A stretch of DNA of 64,000 bases, from NCBI RefSeq assembly GCF_000374865.1, contig NZ_KB895453.1, positions 310,001-374,000 on the forward strand. Direction: 5' to 3'. This DNA is from Arthrobacter sp. 135MFCol5.1 (lineage in GTDB: Bacteria; Actinomycetota; Actinomycetes; Actinomycetales; Micrococcaceae). Below are positions 7,776-15,610 of this stretch, piece by piece (within the stretch, counting starts at the first letter, position 1; each line of letters opens with the position of its first letter). Position numbers and translations under genes: made by a program. A model generated the notes under the pieces. That model was not told where the DNA came from. It ran no database searches and saw only the letters and a program-made list of their open reading frames with translations.

Positions 7776-8557
7776 CAGGGGAAGACCGCCAGGCCCTGCA
7801 CGCCGCCAGCGGTGGCAACGGGGACATGGATCTCGGGAAGTTGCTCGAACGCCGGTTTGGCGAACCAATAGCCCTGGAGCAGGCGGACACCGGCTGCCTG
7901 CAAAACCCGGTATTCCGCCTCCGTTTCGATGCCCTCGGCGAGCACGGTGATGTTGAGGTCCCCGGCGATGGCCACGATGCCGGCGACCACTGCCTGCCGT
8001 GCGGGACTGCCGTCGATGCCGCGGATGAGCTTCATGTCGATCTTGATCAGGTCCGGCTGGAAGTCGACCAAGAGTCCCAGGCCTGCATGGCCGGCCCCGA
8101 AGTCGTCGATCGCCGTGATGAAGCCGTGCTTGCGGTATTCGGTGATGATGTTGGTCAGGTGGGCGGTGTCTGTGACTTCTTCGTTCTCCGTGAACTCGAA
8201 CATGATCGAGGACAACGGGAAGTCGGCTTTCGCAGCCGCAAGCAGTGTCGCGCGGAGGCAGGCGGCCGGTTCATAGACCGCGTTGGGCATGAAGTTGATG
8301 GAGAGCATCAGGTTCTCGCCGGCCGGGAAGAGGCGCGCCGCCAGTTCGATGGCCTTGACGCGGCAGTCCTGGTCGAAGCGGTACTTCTGCTCCGGGGAGA
8401 CCCTCCGCAGGACCTCGTACGCGCCTTCGCCCGCCACGCCCCGGACCAGCGCCTCATAGCCCCACACCCTGCCGGCAACAGCGTCATAGATCGGCTGGAA
8501 AGCCATGCTGAAGTCGATATCAAGCCGTGAAGATGTGGTGCAGCCGTCGCATGCCAA
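7772..8557 (-). CDS. Stand-alone EAL-domain protein (c-di-GMP phosphodiesterase-like)
   Basis: 261 aa, essentially only an EAL domain without a visible sensor or membrane segment. Catalytic signatures look intact: YEALVRG, LSINFMP (metal-binding Asn), FEFTENE, AIDDFGAGHAGL, LIKIDMKLIRGID, AEGIET and the C-terminal QGYWFAKP. A short Cys pair (CDGC) at residues 3-6 may bind metal. Expected activity is hydrolysis of cyclic di-GMP in the cytosol. The single domain resembles EAL-only proteins linked to light or redox responses. Start at ATG 8557 with GAGAGGA upstream. Confidence 0.82.
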   Translation of the reverse strand: MACDGCTTSSRLDIDFSMAFQPIYDAVAGRVWGYEALVRGVAGEGAYEVLRRVSPEQKYRFDQDCRVKAIELAARLFPAGENLMLSINFMPNAVYEPAACLRATLLAAAKADFPLSSIMFEFTENEEVTDTAHLTNIITEYRKHGFITAIDDFGAGHAGLGLLVDFQPDLIKIDMKLIRGIDGSPARQAVVAGIVAIAGDLNITVLAEGIETEAEYRVLQAAGVRLLQGYWFAKPAFEQLPEIHVPVATAGGVQGLAVFPC

Positions 8558-8653
8558 AGTTGGGGTCCTCTCGAATGGTTACTCAAGAGTAGGACACAGC
8601 CGGGCAGGTGCGCGGGATAATCCTTTCGCTGTTCACCCAACATCAGATGATAC

Positions 8654-8676
8654 GTCGGATAATTCCGACATATACT
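8654..8676. promoter_or_regulatory. Operator GTCGGA-TAAT-TCCGAC overlapping the ArsR-gene promoter
   Basis: A perfect inverted repeat (arms GTCGGA/TCCGAC, four-base centre) at 8654-8669 abuts a TATACT -10 box at 8671-8676. The GTG start at 8683 lies about where transcription should begin, so the mRNA is probably leaderless. The dyad is well placed for autorepression by the ArsR protein. Confidence 0.6.
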
Positions 8677-8682
8677 GCCATT

Positions 8683-8997
8683 GTGCTTCCTGATGTTTTT
8701 ACCGCCGTCTCCAACCCGGCGCGGCGCGTCATCCTCGACGAGCTCCGGGACGGGCCCCGAACAGCGGGTGAACTCACGGGGCTGCTGGACCTCAGCCGCC
8801 CCGCCGCCTCCGAGCACCTGGCAGTCCTGCGCGAGGCAGGTCTTGTCCGGGAAGAACGCCAGGGCAGGAACAGGGTGTACCACCTGCAGCCTGCCGCCCT
8901 CGCCGAGATCGGCGGCTGGGTGAAGCACTTTGAGCACTACTGGAACCAGCGGCTGGATGCGCTGGCCGACCTTCTGGACGAGGAGAAACCGTCATGA
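8683..8997 (+). CDS. ArsR-family transcriptional regulator
   Basis: 104 aa from GTG 8683. Winged-helix signature: VFTAVSNPARRVILDELRDG, TAGELTGLLDLSRPAASEHL recognition region and LREAGLVREERQGRNRVYHL wing. No metal-binding Cys cluster, so this is the subgroup that commonly precedes an AHSA1/SRPBCC gene. It overlaps that gene by four bases (ATGA), forming a two-gene unit. The start is favoured over longer frames because of the TATACT box six bases upstream and a dyad that fits an autoregulatory operator. Confidence 0.85.
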   Translation: MLPDVFTAVSNPARRVILDELRDGPRTAGELTGLLDLSRPAASEHLAVLREAGLVREERQGRNRVYHLQPAALAEIGGWVKHFEHYWNQRLDALADLLDEEKPS

Positions 8998-9401
8998 CAG
9001 ATAACGCCATCCGGCTCGAACGCCGCTTCCCGCATCCCGCAGCGGCGGTCTGGGCCGCACTCACCACGCCCGAACTGCTGGCACGGTGGTGGGCGCCGGG
9101 CAACATCGCACCCGCCGTGGGCCACCGCTTCACCATGGACATGGACTCCTGGGGCCGGCAGCAGTGCGAGGTACTCGCCGTGGACCCGGGCACGTCCATC
9201 AGCTTCCTCTTCGCCGAAGGACAGCTGGACACCACCATCACCTGGCGGCTGGAACCCATTGACGGCGGCACGATCCTCCACTTCGAGCACGCCGGCTTCC
9301 GCCTCGATACCCCCATGGGCCGCCATGCGATCGAAGGCATGGGCAACGGCTGGCCGGGCCTGCTGGCAAGGATTGACGGGCTGCTCGCCGAGGTCTCCTG
9401 A
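8994..9401 (+). CDS. SRPBCC (AHSA1-type) domain protein
   Basis: 135 aa START-like fold: NAIRLERRFPHPAAAVWAAL at the start, ELLARWWAPG, and the closing EGMGNGWPGLLARIDGLLAE helix typical of Aha1-homology proteins. These bind hydrophobic ligands or act as co-chaperone-like small proteins. It is translationally coupled to the ArsR gene, so expression is presumably de-repressed by an unknown ligand. Confidence 0.85.
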   Translation: MTDNAIRLERRFPHPAAAVWAALTTPELLARWWAPGNIAPAVGHRFTMDMDSWGRQQCEVLAVDPGTSISFLFAEGQLDTTITWRLEPIDGGTILHFEHAGFRLDTPMGRHAIEGMGNGWPGLLARIDGLLAEVS

Positions 9402-9502
9402 GATCGGCGCATACCTGCTACGCTCCACGTAGTTGGTCCGTCGATGAGCCTTCAGGCGGCCACCAGCCACCGGCAGCTTCACGTGTAAGCGGGGTATCCA
9501 GC

Positions 9503-11446
9503 ATGGCCGTCGCGGAAATCCAGGTGGACCAGCGCGTGATCGGAATCGACTCCCGGCGGTTCGCCTCGGTGGAGAAGGCGCTGGTGGAGCTGATCACCAA
9601 CAGCGACGACAGCTACGCGCGCCTGGAAAGGGCCGGCGGCCAGGTCACCGGCAGGATCGTGGTGGGCTATGAGCGCCACCACGCCGGCGCGGTCCTGACG
9701 GTCAGCGACCAGGCGCAAGGAATGTCCTTCGAGCAGGCCGGCCGGATCCTTAGCTACGGCGGCGCACACAGCCCCCTGGCCCGCGGCGAGGGCGCCGGTC
9801 GCGGGTACTTCGGGCGCGGACTGAAACAGGCCATCTTCGGCCTGGGCCACGGCTGGATCGAAACCATCCAGGGCGGCAGGTTCACCCGCATCGACGTCTT
9901 CCGTGGCGAAAACGGCGGCTACCTCTACGACGACGACGGCGCCGACCGCGAGGCCTTCCCTGCGGATTACGCCCGGCTGGGAATAGACGACGGCGGGATC
10001 CCCGCAGAGGGACGGAACGGCACCAAGGTGACCATCGTCGTCGACAATCCCCGTGCCACGATCACGCAGCAGGCGACCCTGCTGCAGCTGCTCGCGGACA
10101 ACATCTACCTGCGCGACGTGCTGGGCCGCCGCAACGTGGAACTGGTGCGCGGGACTGCGGGCACCGACGGCTACAGCAGGGACGCCATCCGCTTCGAAGA
10201 ACCCCCGGCCGCCACGCTCATCGGCCCGGACCGTCCCGGAACCTTCACCGTTGACAGCGTGGATTATGCCTTCACCGTCACGCTCAAGCGGGCCAACGGC
10301 GTTGAACTGGCCATGAAGGGCGACGAGCGCACCGCCGGCCTGGTGGTGGAATCCGGTATGGCCGTCCTGGACTGCCAGATGTTCGACTACGAAAACCAGG
10401 TAGGCACGGAGTACCTTTTTGGCACTGTCAGGTGCCCGTCGCTGACCGAAATGCTGGGCCGGGGCAAAGCAATCATCAGCGACGAACGCGAGGGGCTGAA
10501 CCCCAAAGATCCGTTCGTTGCCGCCTTCTCCGCCGCCGTGAGCCGGATGATCGCCGGGGCCGTGCAGGCAGAGAAGGAAAAACTCACCCACCTGGAACGC
10601 GCCACCACCTCCGGACGCACTGCCGAAATGATCGAACGCCTGCTGCAGCACATGAGCGCTGCCGCCGTCCTGGACCTGGGCCTGGACACCGGACGAGTCC
10701 GCGACGCCGGGACCGGGGAACCGGCGTCAGCGGCGCTGCGGTTCACCACGCCGTTCTACTACCGCCCGCCAGGGCATCCGTTCCACGTGGCCCTGCTGCT
10801 GGATCCCGGCCAGCTCCCCGCCGGCGGGCTTCTGGAATTCGATGTTGACCTGCCGCCATCGATCCGACTGGTCCCGGTCCCGGTGTCCATTCCCGTTTCC
10901 GGTGTGCAGGACACAACCCGGCTTGAATGGACGGCTACCGGGGACCGGCCCGGAGACCAAGGGGAAATCACCGTGCGTGCCGGGGACTACTGGGCGCTCA
11001 GCGAAATCGTCATCGCCGAACACGCCTCACGTCGAAGCGCGGACCAGCCGCCGCACCCTGCAGTCCCCGGTTACGGCACCCCGCCGGGCGCGCGCCACCA
11101 GGCCCACCGTCCCGGCCGGGACCATGGCGTTGACCTCTTCACCGGCTACGACTTCCGCAACCTCCACAACACCACCGACCGGGCCGTTTACAGCGAGGCG
11201 GAGCACAAAGTCATCATCAACACCGCCGCGCCCACCGTGCAGCTGTACGTCGATGGCCGCGGCCGGTTCCGTGACTCCGCCCGGCTGTTGCTGGCCGAGT
11301 TGTTCCTCGACGTGATCGCGGAGGAACTGGCGCGGCGCCGGGTGGAGCAGAACGGCCACGCCGGCGACCTTGACGCCTTCCGGAAAGCCAAGCGCAGCAT
11401 CATCGGCCGCTACGGCAGTGAGGTCCACCGGACGTTCCTGGGGTGA
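9503..11446 (+). CDS. Large GHKL (Hsp90/MutL/histidine-kinase-like) ATPase, unknown function
   Basis: 647 aa. The N-terminal third is a GHKL ATP-binding fold: N-box ALVELITNSDDSY (Mg-binding Asn near residue 33), G1-like VSDQAQGMSFEQA, and a glycine lid GRGYFGRGLKQAIFGLGHG. There is no phospho-acceptor His, receiver or membrane segment, so it is not a classical sensor kinase. The middle resembles an Hsp90/MORC-style transducer region and the C-terminus is helical (LLLAELFLDVIAEELARRR). Family knowledge: prokaryotic MORC-like GHKL ATPases often sit in conflict systems; here it stands alone. Start ATG 9503 with GGGG upstream. Function not assigned. Confidence 0.7.
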   Translation: MAVAEIQVDQRVIGIDSRRFASVEKALVELITNSDDSYARLERAGGQVTGRIVVGYERHHAGAVLTVSDQAQGMSFEQAGRILSYGGAHSPLARGEGAGRGYFGRGLKQAIFGLGHGWIETIQGGRFTRIDVFRGENGGYLYDDDGADREAFPADYARLGIDDGGIPAEGRNGTKVTIVVDNPRATITQQATLLQLLADNIYLRDVLGRRNVELVRGTAGTDGYSRDAIRFEEPPAATLIGPDRPGTFTVDSVDYAFTVTLKRANGVELAMKGDERTAGLVVESGMAVLDCQMFDYENQVGTEYLFGTVRCPSLTEMLGRGKAIISDEREGLNPKDPFVAAFSAAVSRMIAGAVQAEKEKLTHLERATTSGRTAEMIERLLQHMSAAAVLDLGLDTGRVRDAGTGEPASAALRFTTPFYYRPPGHPFHVALLLDPGQLPAGGLLEFDVDLPPSIRLVPVPVSIPVSGVQDTTRLEWTATGDRPGDQGEITVRAGDYWALSEIVIAEHASRRSADQPPHPAVPGYGTPPGARHQAHRPGRDHGVDLFTGYDFRNLHNTTDRAVYSEAEHKVIINTAAPTVQLYVDGRGRFRDSARLLLAELFLDVIAEELARRRVEQNGHAGDLDAFRKAKRSIIGRYGSEVHRTFLG

Positions 11447-11450
11447 CACC

Positions 11451-11507
11451 GCGTAGGTCGGGTGGCACCACGCAGCTCGGGTGGCACCACGTAGGTCGGG
11501 TGGCACC
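11451..11507. repeat. Three tandem 19-bp repeats after the GHKL gene
   Basis: Units at 11451-11469, 11470-11488 and 11489-11507 follow ACGTAGGTCGGGTGGCACC with one or two changes each. They begin a few bases past the GHKL stop and end 13 bases before the kdpE stop. They do not form a strong hairpin and may be a variable-number repeat. Confidence 0.75.
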
Positions 11508-11520
11508 CCCCAGCGCCGCT

Positions 11521-12198
11521 TCAGGGCTGGAACCGGTAGCCGATGCCCGCCTCGGTCAGCAGGTGGCGGGGGTTTCCGGTGTCCGGCTCGAGTTTGCGGC
11601 GCAGCTGTGCCATAAAGACGCGCAGGTAGTTTGAGTCCTTGGCATAGGCCGGGCCCCACACATCGGTCAGGAGCTGCCGGTGGGTGATCAACTTTTCCGG
11701 ATTCCGCACCAGGATCTCCAGGATCTTCCACTCGATGGGCGTCAGCCGGACATCCGCTCCCTCCCGGCTCACCCGGTGCTTGGCCAGGTCCACCGTGAAG
11801 TTCTCCGTGACCACCACCGGCTCCGGTGGCTGCAGGTCCGCGGACCGGCGCAGCAGCGCCCGCAGCCGGGCCAGCAGTTCGTCCGGTCCGAACGGCTTGG
11901 TCAGGTAGTCGTCGGCGCCGGCATCCAGGGCTTCAACCTTGTCCTCCGAGGTATGCCGGGCCGAGAGCACCAGGACCGGGACACGGCTCCATTCCCGCAG
12001 TTCCTTGATCACGGTGACGCCGTCGATGTCCGGCAGCCCAAGGTCCAGGATCACCAAGGCCAACGGATTCTGGGTGGCTGCCAGCAGCGCTGACCTCCCG
12101 TCAACGGCAGTGGTGACAGCATAGCCGCTGGTTTCGAGGGCAAGCTTCAGGATCCGCAGCAGGTGCGGGTCATCATCCACTACCAGGACGCCCGTCAC
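11521..12198 (-). CDS. kdpE: KdpE response regulator
   Basis: 225 aa OmpR-class regulator. Receiver domain with acidic DDD near residue 8, phospho-acceptor Asp52 in LVILDLGLPD, and conserved Lys in YLTKPFGPDELLAR. The winged-helix output domain contains LTPIEWKILEILVRNPEKLITHRQLL and the wing RRKLEPDTGNPRHLLTEAGIGYRFQP. Paired with KdpD, it activates the potassium transporter operon when potassium or turgor is limiting. Four-base overlap with kdpD ensures coupled synthesis. Candidate binding sites (TAACG repeats) lie upstream of the operon at 19704-19740. Confidence 0.95.
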   Translation of the reverse strand: MTGVLVVDDDPHLLRILKLALETSGYAVTTAVDGRSALLAATQNPLALVILDLGLPDIDGVTVIKELREWSRVPVLVLSARHTSEDKVEALDAGADDYLTKPFGPDELLARLRALLRRSADLQPPEPVVVTENFTVDLAKHRVSREGADVRLTPIEWKILEILVRNPEKLITHRQLLTDVWGPAYAKDSNYLRVFMAQLRRKLEPDTGNPRHLLTEAGIGYRFQP

Positions 12199-14960
12199 TG
12201 CTGATCCGCCGTTGATGCCTGGAACGGGGCCTGGTGGATCCGCCGGGCCAGGAACGACTGGGGCACCACTGGCGCCTGTCCGTGGGGTCCGTCGTCGGGA
12301 AAGCCGGTGGAAAGCGGCAGCCTGATCACCATGGTCAGTCCTCCACCCGGGGTCTCCTCCGCGGTCAGCGTGCCGCCCATCGCCTCGGTAAATCCCTTGG
12401 CCACGGCCAGGCCCAGGCCCACGCCGGTGGTCTGCGGAATGTCATCCAGCCGCTGGAACGGACGGAACATCTCCACCACTCTCTCTGCCGGAACGCCTTG
12501 GCCGTGGTCGATGATACTGATCTCTCCGGCCGGCTGCCCCTTCAGCGTTGTGTTGCTCAGGCCGCCGGCGCCGCCCACCACGGCAATATCGGAACCCGGC
12601 GCGTACTTGACCGCGTTCTCCACCACATTGGCGATCACCCGCTCCAGCATCCCGGGGTCCGCCTCGATCTCAGGCATATTCGGCGGCAGTTCCACCCGAA
12701 CCCTGCCCGCGGGGACGGACCGGAGGGCGCTGGGGATGACCTCGGACCAGCGCACGGGCCGCAGGAGTGGCTCGGCCCCGGGGGAGCTGAGCCGGGACAT
12801 ATCCAGCAGGTTCCCCACCAGCAGGTCCAGCCTGTCGGAACATTCATCAATGGTCTGCAACAGCTCGTGCTCCTGCTCCGGGGCGTAGTGCCGGTCCTTC
12901 TGCAACAACATGCCCACCGAAAGCTTGATGCCGGCCAGGGGAGTGCGGAGGTCGTGGGAAACCGCGCGGAGGATGGACGTGCGCATGGTGTTGCCCTCGG
13001 CCAGGCGCAACACTTCACGGCGGCTGTCCGCCAGTTGCTGCCGCTCCAGTTGGGCGGCAAGGTGGACGCCGAACGCCGCCAGCAGGCGCCGGTCTCCCGC
13101 GGGAAGCGCACGGCCGAACAACACCAGCCGTGTGGCGGGATCAATGTTCTCCGTCGTTTCGGTGCCAAAATCCGCGGCCCCGGAATTCCCGGCGCCGGAA
13201 CCTCGAGCGCCACCATCCCCGGTGCCAGAACCCCCGCTGCCAGAACCTCGGGTGCCAGCATTCCCGCTGCCAAAATCCGGGATTCCGGTCTCGCCCGGTC
13301 CTGGCACCTCGCCGGCGCCGGCAACCAGCCGCCAGCCCGCCGTCGTCCGCTCATTGCCGTCCGGGCCGCTGCCGTACAAAGCTGCCCCGCGGACGCTGAA
13401 GACGTCGAGGGCCTGCTGGAGCAGGTCCTTCACGCCATCCTCGGACCGGACGGCGCCGCGGGTGAGGTCGGAGAGCGTGGTGGCCTCGGCGCGGGCGCGT
13501 GAGGCCTCCTTGGAGCGCCGCGCGGAGAGGTCCACCACCACGGCGACGGCGGCGGAAACCCCGACGAAGACCAGCAGGGAGAAGAAATTGTGGGGATCGC
13601 TGATGGTCAGGGTGCCCACGGGAGGCGTCGAGAAGTAGTTGACCAGCAGGCTGCTCCACAGGGCGGCGAGCACCGCCGGCCACAGACCGCCCACCAGGGC
13701 CACCGTGACCGATCCGGTCAGCTGCACCAGGATGGCGGTGGACACACCGGGGTCCGGGTCCAATGCCAGCAGGAGCTGCAGGACCACCGGCAGCACCGCG
13801 GCGAGGATGAAGCCCACCGTGACGCGGACTCGGCCCAGGTCCCGTTCTCGCCGTGGACCGGCTCCCCGGCCGCCCAGGGGATGGGACACCATGTGCACGT
13901 CGATGTCCCCGGAATCGCGGACCACCCGCGTGCCGATGCCCCCGCCCAACAGGCCGCCCACCGTGCCCGCGAACTTGCCCCGCCGTGAAATGCCCACCAC
14001 GATCTGTGTGGCGTTGACGCTGCGCGCAAAATCGAGCAGGGCCGCGGCCGGATCCTCACCGGCCACAATGTGGTAACTGCCGCCCAGGTCCTGGATTAAG
14101 CGGCGCTGGGCTTCCAGGGACTGCGGGGACTCATGGACCACCCCGTCCGCCGCACGGACATGGACCGCCAGCAGATCCCCGCCGTTGACCCGGTTAAGGA
14201 TCCTGGCCCCGCGCCGGATCAGGATCTCGCCCTCCGGTCCGCCGGTCAGGCCAATCACCACCCGCTCCCGCGCCGGCCAGGTCGCCTGGATGTCGTTGTC
14301 CGCCCGGTACCGGGCCAGGCCTTCATCAACCCTGTCCGCCAGCCACAACAGGGCCAGTTCCCGCAACGCGGTCAGGTTTCCCAGCCGGAAATAGTTGGCC
14401 AGGGCGGCGTCTACCTTGTCCGGGGCGTAGATCTTTCCTTCACCCAGGCGCTGGCGCAGCAGTTCGGGGGAGATGTCCACCAGGTGGATCTGGTCTGCGC
14501 GGCGCACCACCTCGTCGGGCACCGTCTCGGCCTGCCGGACCTCCGTGATGGTGCCCACCACGTCGCCCAGCGAGGCCAGGTGCTGGATGTTGACGGTGGA
14601 GAGGACGTTGATGCCCGCGTCGAGGAGCTCGTCAACGTCCTCCCAGCGTTTACCGTGCCGGCTTCCCGGAACATTTGAGTGGGCATATTCGTCCACCACC
14701 GCAGTGGCCGGGGCGCGGTGCAGGACCCCGTCCAGGTCCATTTCCTCGAATTCGGTGCCGCGGTAGGGCAGCCGCCGGGGCGGGATGGTTTCCAGGCCTG
14801 CCATGAGGGCGCGGGTTTCGGCCCGGCCGTGGTCAAGGGCGAACGCGATAACCACGTCCTCGCCCCGGTTGGCCAGCCGGTGGGCCTCCTCGAGCATCTC
14901 GTAGGTCTTGCCGACCCCGGGCGCCGCCCCGAGGAAGATCCGCAGCGTTCCACGTGCCAT
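12195..14960 (-). CDS. kdpD: KdpD sensor histidine kinase
   Basis: 921 aa. N-terminal KdpD domain with Walker A GAAPGVGKT (Lys18), a USP-like segment (about 240-360), four transmembrane helices (about 390-500), GAF region, then HisKA with AVSHDLRTPL (His669) and HATPase_c motifs NVVENAVKYAP, IDHGQGVP and GVGLGLAVAKG. It senses low potassium or turgor and phosphorylates KdpE. Odd point: a ~45-residue Gly/Ser/Thr-rich insertion (about residues 565-612) interrupts the GAF region and comes from imperfect DNA repeats at roughly 13170-13300. ATG 14960 is preferred, with GGAAG upstream, over one 24 bases earlier. Confidence 0.93.
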   Translation of the reverse strand: MARGTLRIFLGAAPGVGKTYEMLEEAHRLANRGEDVVIAFALDHGRAETRALMAGLETIPPRRLPYRGTEFEEMDLDGVLHRAPATAVVDEYAHSNVPGSRHGKRWEDVDELLDAGINVLSTVNIQHLASLGDVVGTITEVRQAETVPDEVVRRADQIHLVDISPELLRQRLGEGKIYAPDKVDAALANYFRLGNLTALRELALLWLADRVDEGLARYRADNDIQATWPARERVVIGLTGGPEGEILIRRGARILNRVNGGDLLAVHVRAADGVVHESPQSLEAQRRLIQDLGGSYHIVAGEDPAAALLDFARSVNATQIVVGISRRGKFAGTVGGLLGGGIGTRVVRDSGDIDVHMVSHPLGGRGAGPRRERDLGRVRVTVGFILAAVLPVVLQLLLALDPDPGVSTAILVQLTGSVTVALVGGLWPAVLAALWSSLLVNYFSTPPVGTLTISDPHNFFSLLVFVGVSAAVAVVVDLSARRSKEASRARAEATTLSDLTRGAVRSEDGVKDLLQQALDVFSVRGAALYGSGPDGNERTTAGWRLVAGAGEVPGPGETGIPDFGSGNAGTRGSGSGGSGTGDGGARGSGAGNSGAADFGTETTENIDPATRLVLFGRALPAGDRRLLAAFGVHLAAQLERQQLADSRREVLRLAEGNTMRTSILRAVSHDLRTPLAGIKLSVGMLLQKDRHYAPEQEHELLQTIDECSDRLDLLVGNLLDMSRLSSPGAEPLLRPVRWSEVIPSALRSVPAGRVRVELPPNMPEIEADPGMLERVIANVVENAVKYAPGSDIAVVGGAGGLSNTTLKGQPAGEISIIDHGQGVPAERVVEMFRPFQRLDDIPQTTGVGLGLAVAKGFTEAMGGTLTAEETPGGGLTMVIRLPLSTGFPDDGPHGQAPVVPQSFLARRIHQAPFQASTADQQ

Positions 14961-14990
14961 GCCGTTATTCTTCCACTCCGGCAACGCCGC

Positions 14991-15602
14991 TCAGGACCGC
15001 GGCGGTCCGGCCGCCGCCACGTCGAGGTTGAGCGCCGTGACGTTGACGGTGGGCTGGCCCAGGAACGCTGCAAGGCCACTGCTGGTGTTCTTGTCCACCA
15101 GGGCCTGGACCGCCTCGGTGCCCAACTGGTGGGCGGCGGCAACCCGCGGTACCTGGAGCCGGGCGTACTCGGGGGAGATGCCGGGATCCAGCCCCGACCC
15201 GCTGGCGGTGACGGCGTCCGCGGGGACGTCGGACGGCTGCACGCCCTCGGCCTCCGCCACGGCGGCACGGTTGGCGTTGACGGCATCGGTCAGCTTGGCA
15301 TCGTTCGGGCCCAGGTTGGAGGCCGACGACGACGCCGGGTCCCAGCCGACGGCGGAGGGACGGGCGTGGAACCAGGCGGGGTCCTGCGTGCCGTCGTCGT
15401 CCTTCACCTGGGCGATCAGCGCCGATGCCGCGGGCGCGCCGGCACCGTCGCGGAGGATGGAGCCATTCGCCTGGTACGGGGCAACCAGCTGCCCGACGCC
15501 AAAGACGGCGGCCGGGTAGGCGAGGCCAAGCACCACGGTGGCGAGGAACAGGAAACGGATGGCCGTTCCCGACTGTCGGAGATAACCGGTGAGCGCATTC
15601 AT
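14991..15602 (-). CDS. kdpC: KdpC, potassium-transporting ATPase subunit C
   Basis: 203 aa. Single N-terminal membrane helix (TAIRFLFLATVVLGLAYPA) followed by the outer KdpC domain with QLVAPYQANGSIL, FHARPSAVGWDPASSSASNLGP and DPGISPEYARLQVPRVA, all hallmarks of the family. It stabilises the KdpFABC complex and raises ATP affinity of KdpB. Located eight bases after kdpB and 30 bases before kdpD in the operon order F-A-B-C-D-E. Confidence 0.95.
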   Translation of the reverse strand: MNALTGYLRQSGTAIRFLFLATVVLGLAYPAAVFGVGQLVAPYQANGSILRDGAGAPAASALIAQVKDDDGTQDPAWFHARPSAVGWDPASSSASNLGPNDAKLTDAVNANRAAVAEAEGVQPSDVPADAVTASGSGLDPGISPEYARLQVPRVAAAHQLGTEAVQALVDKNTSSGLAAFLGQPTVNVTALNLDVAAAGPPRS

Positions 15603-15610
15603 GGGGATTC

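Noticed and set aside
11451..11507. Possible CRISPR array
   Set aside because: The 19-bp units are directly adjacent without spacers and no cas genes are present.
12234..13502. 422-codon plus-strand frame
   Set aside because: Antisense to kdpD, Gly/His/Gln-rich with no domain.
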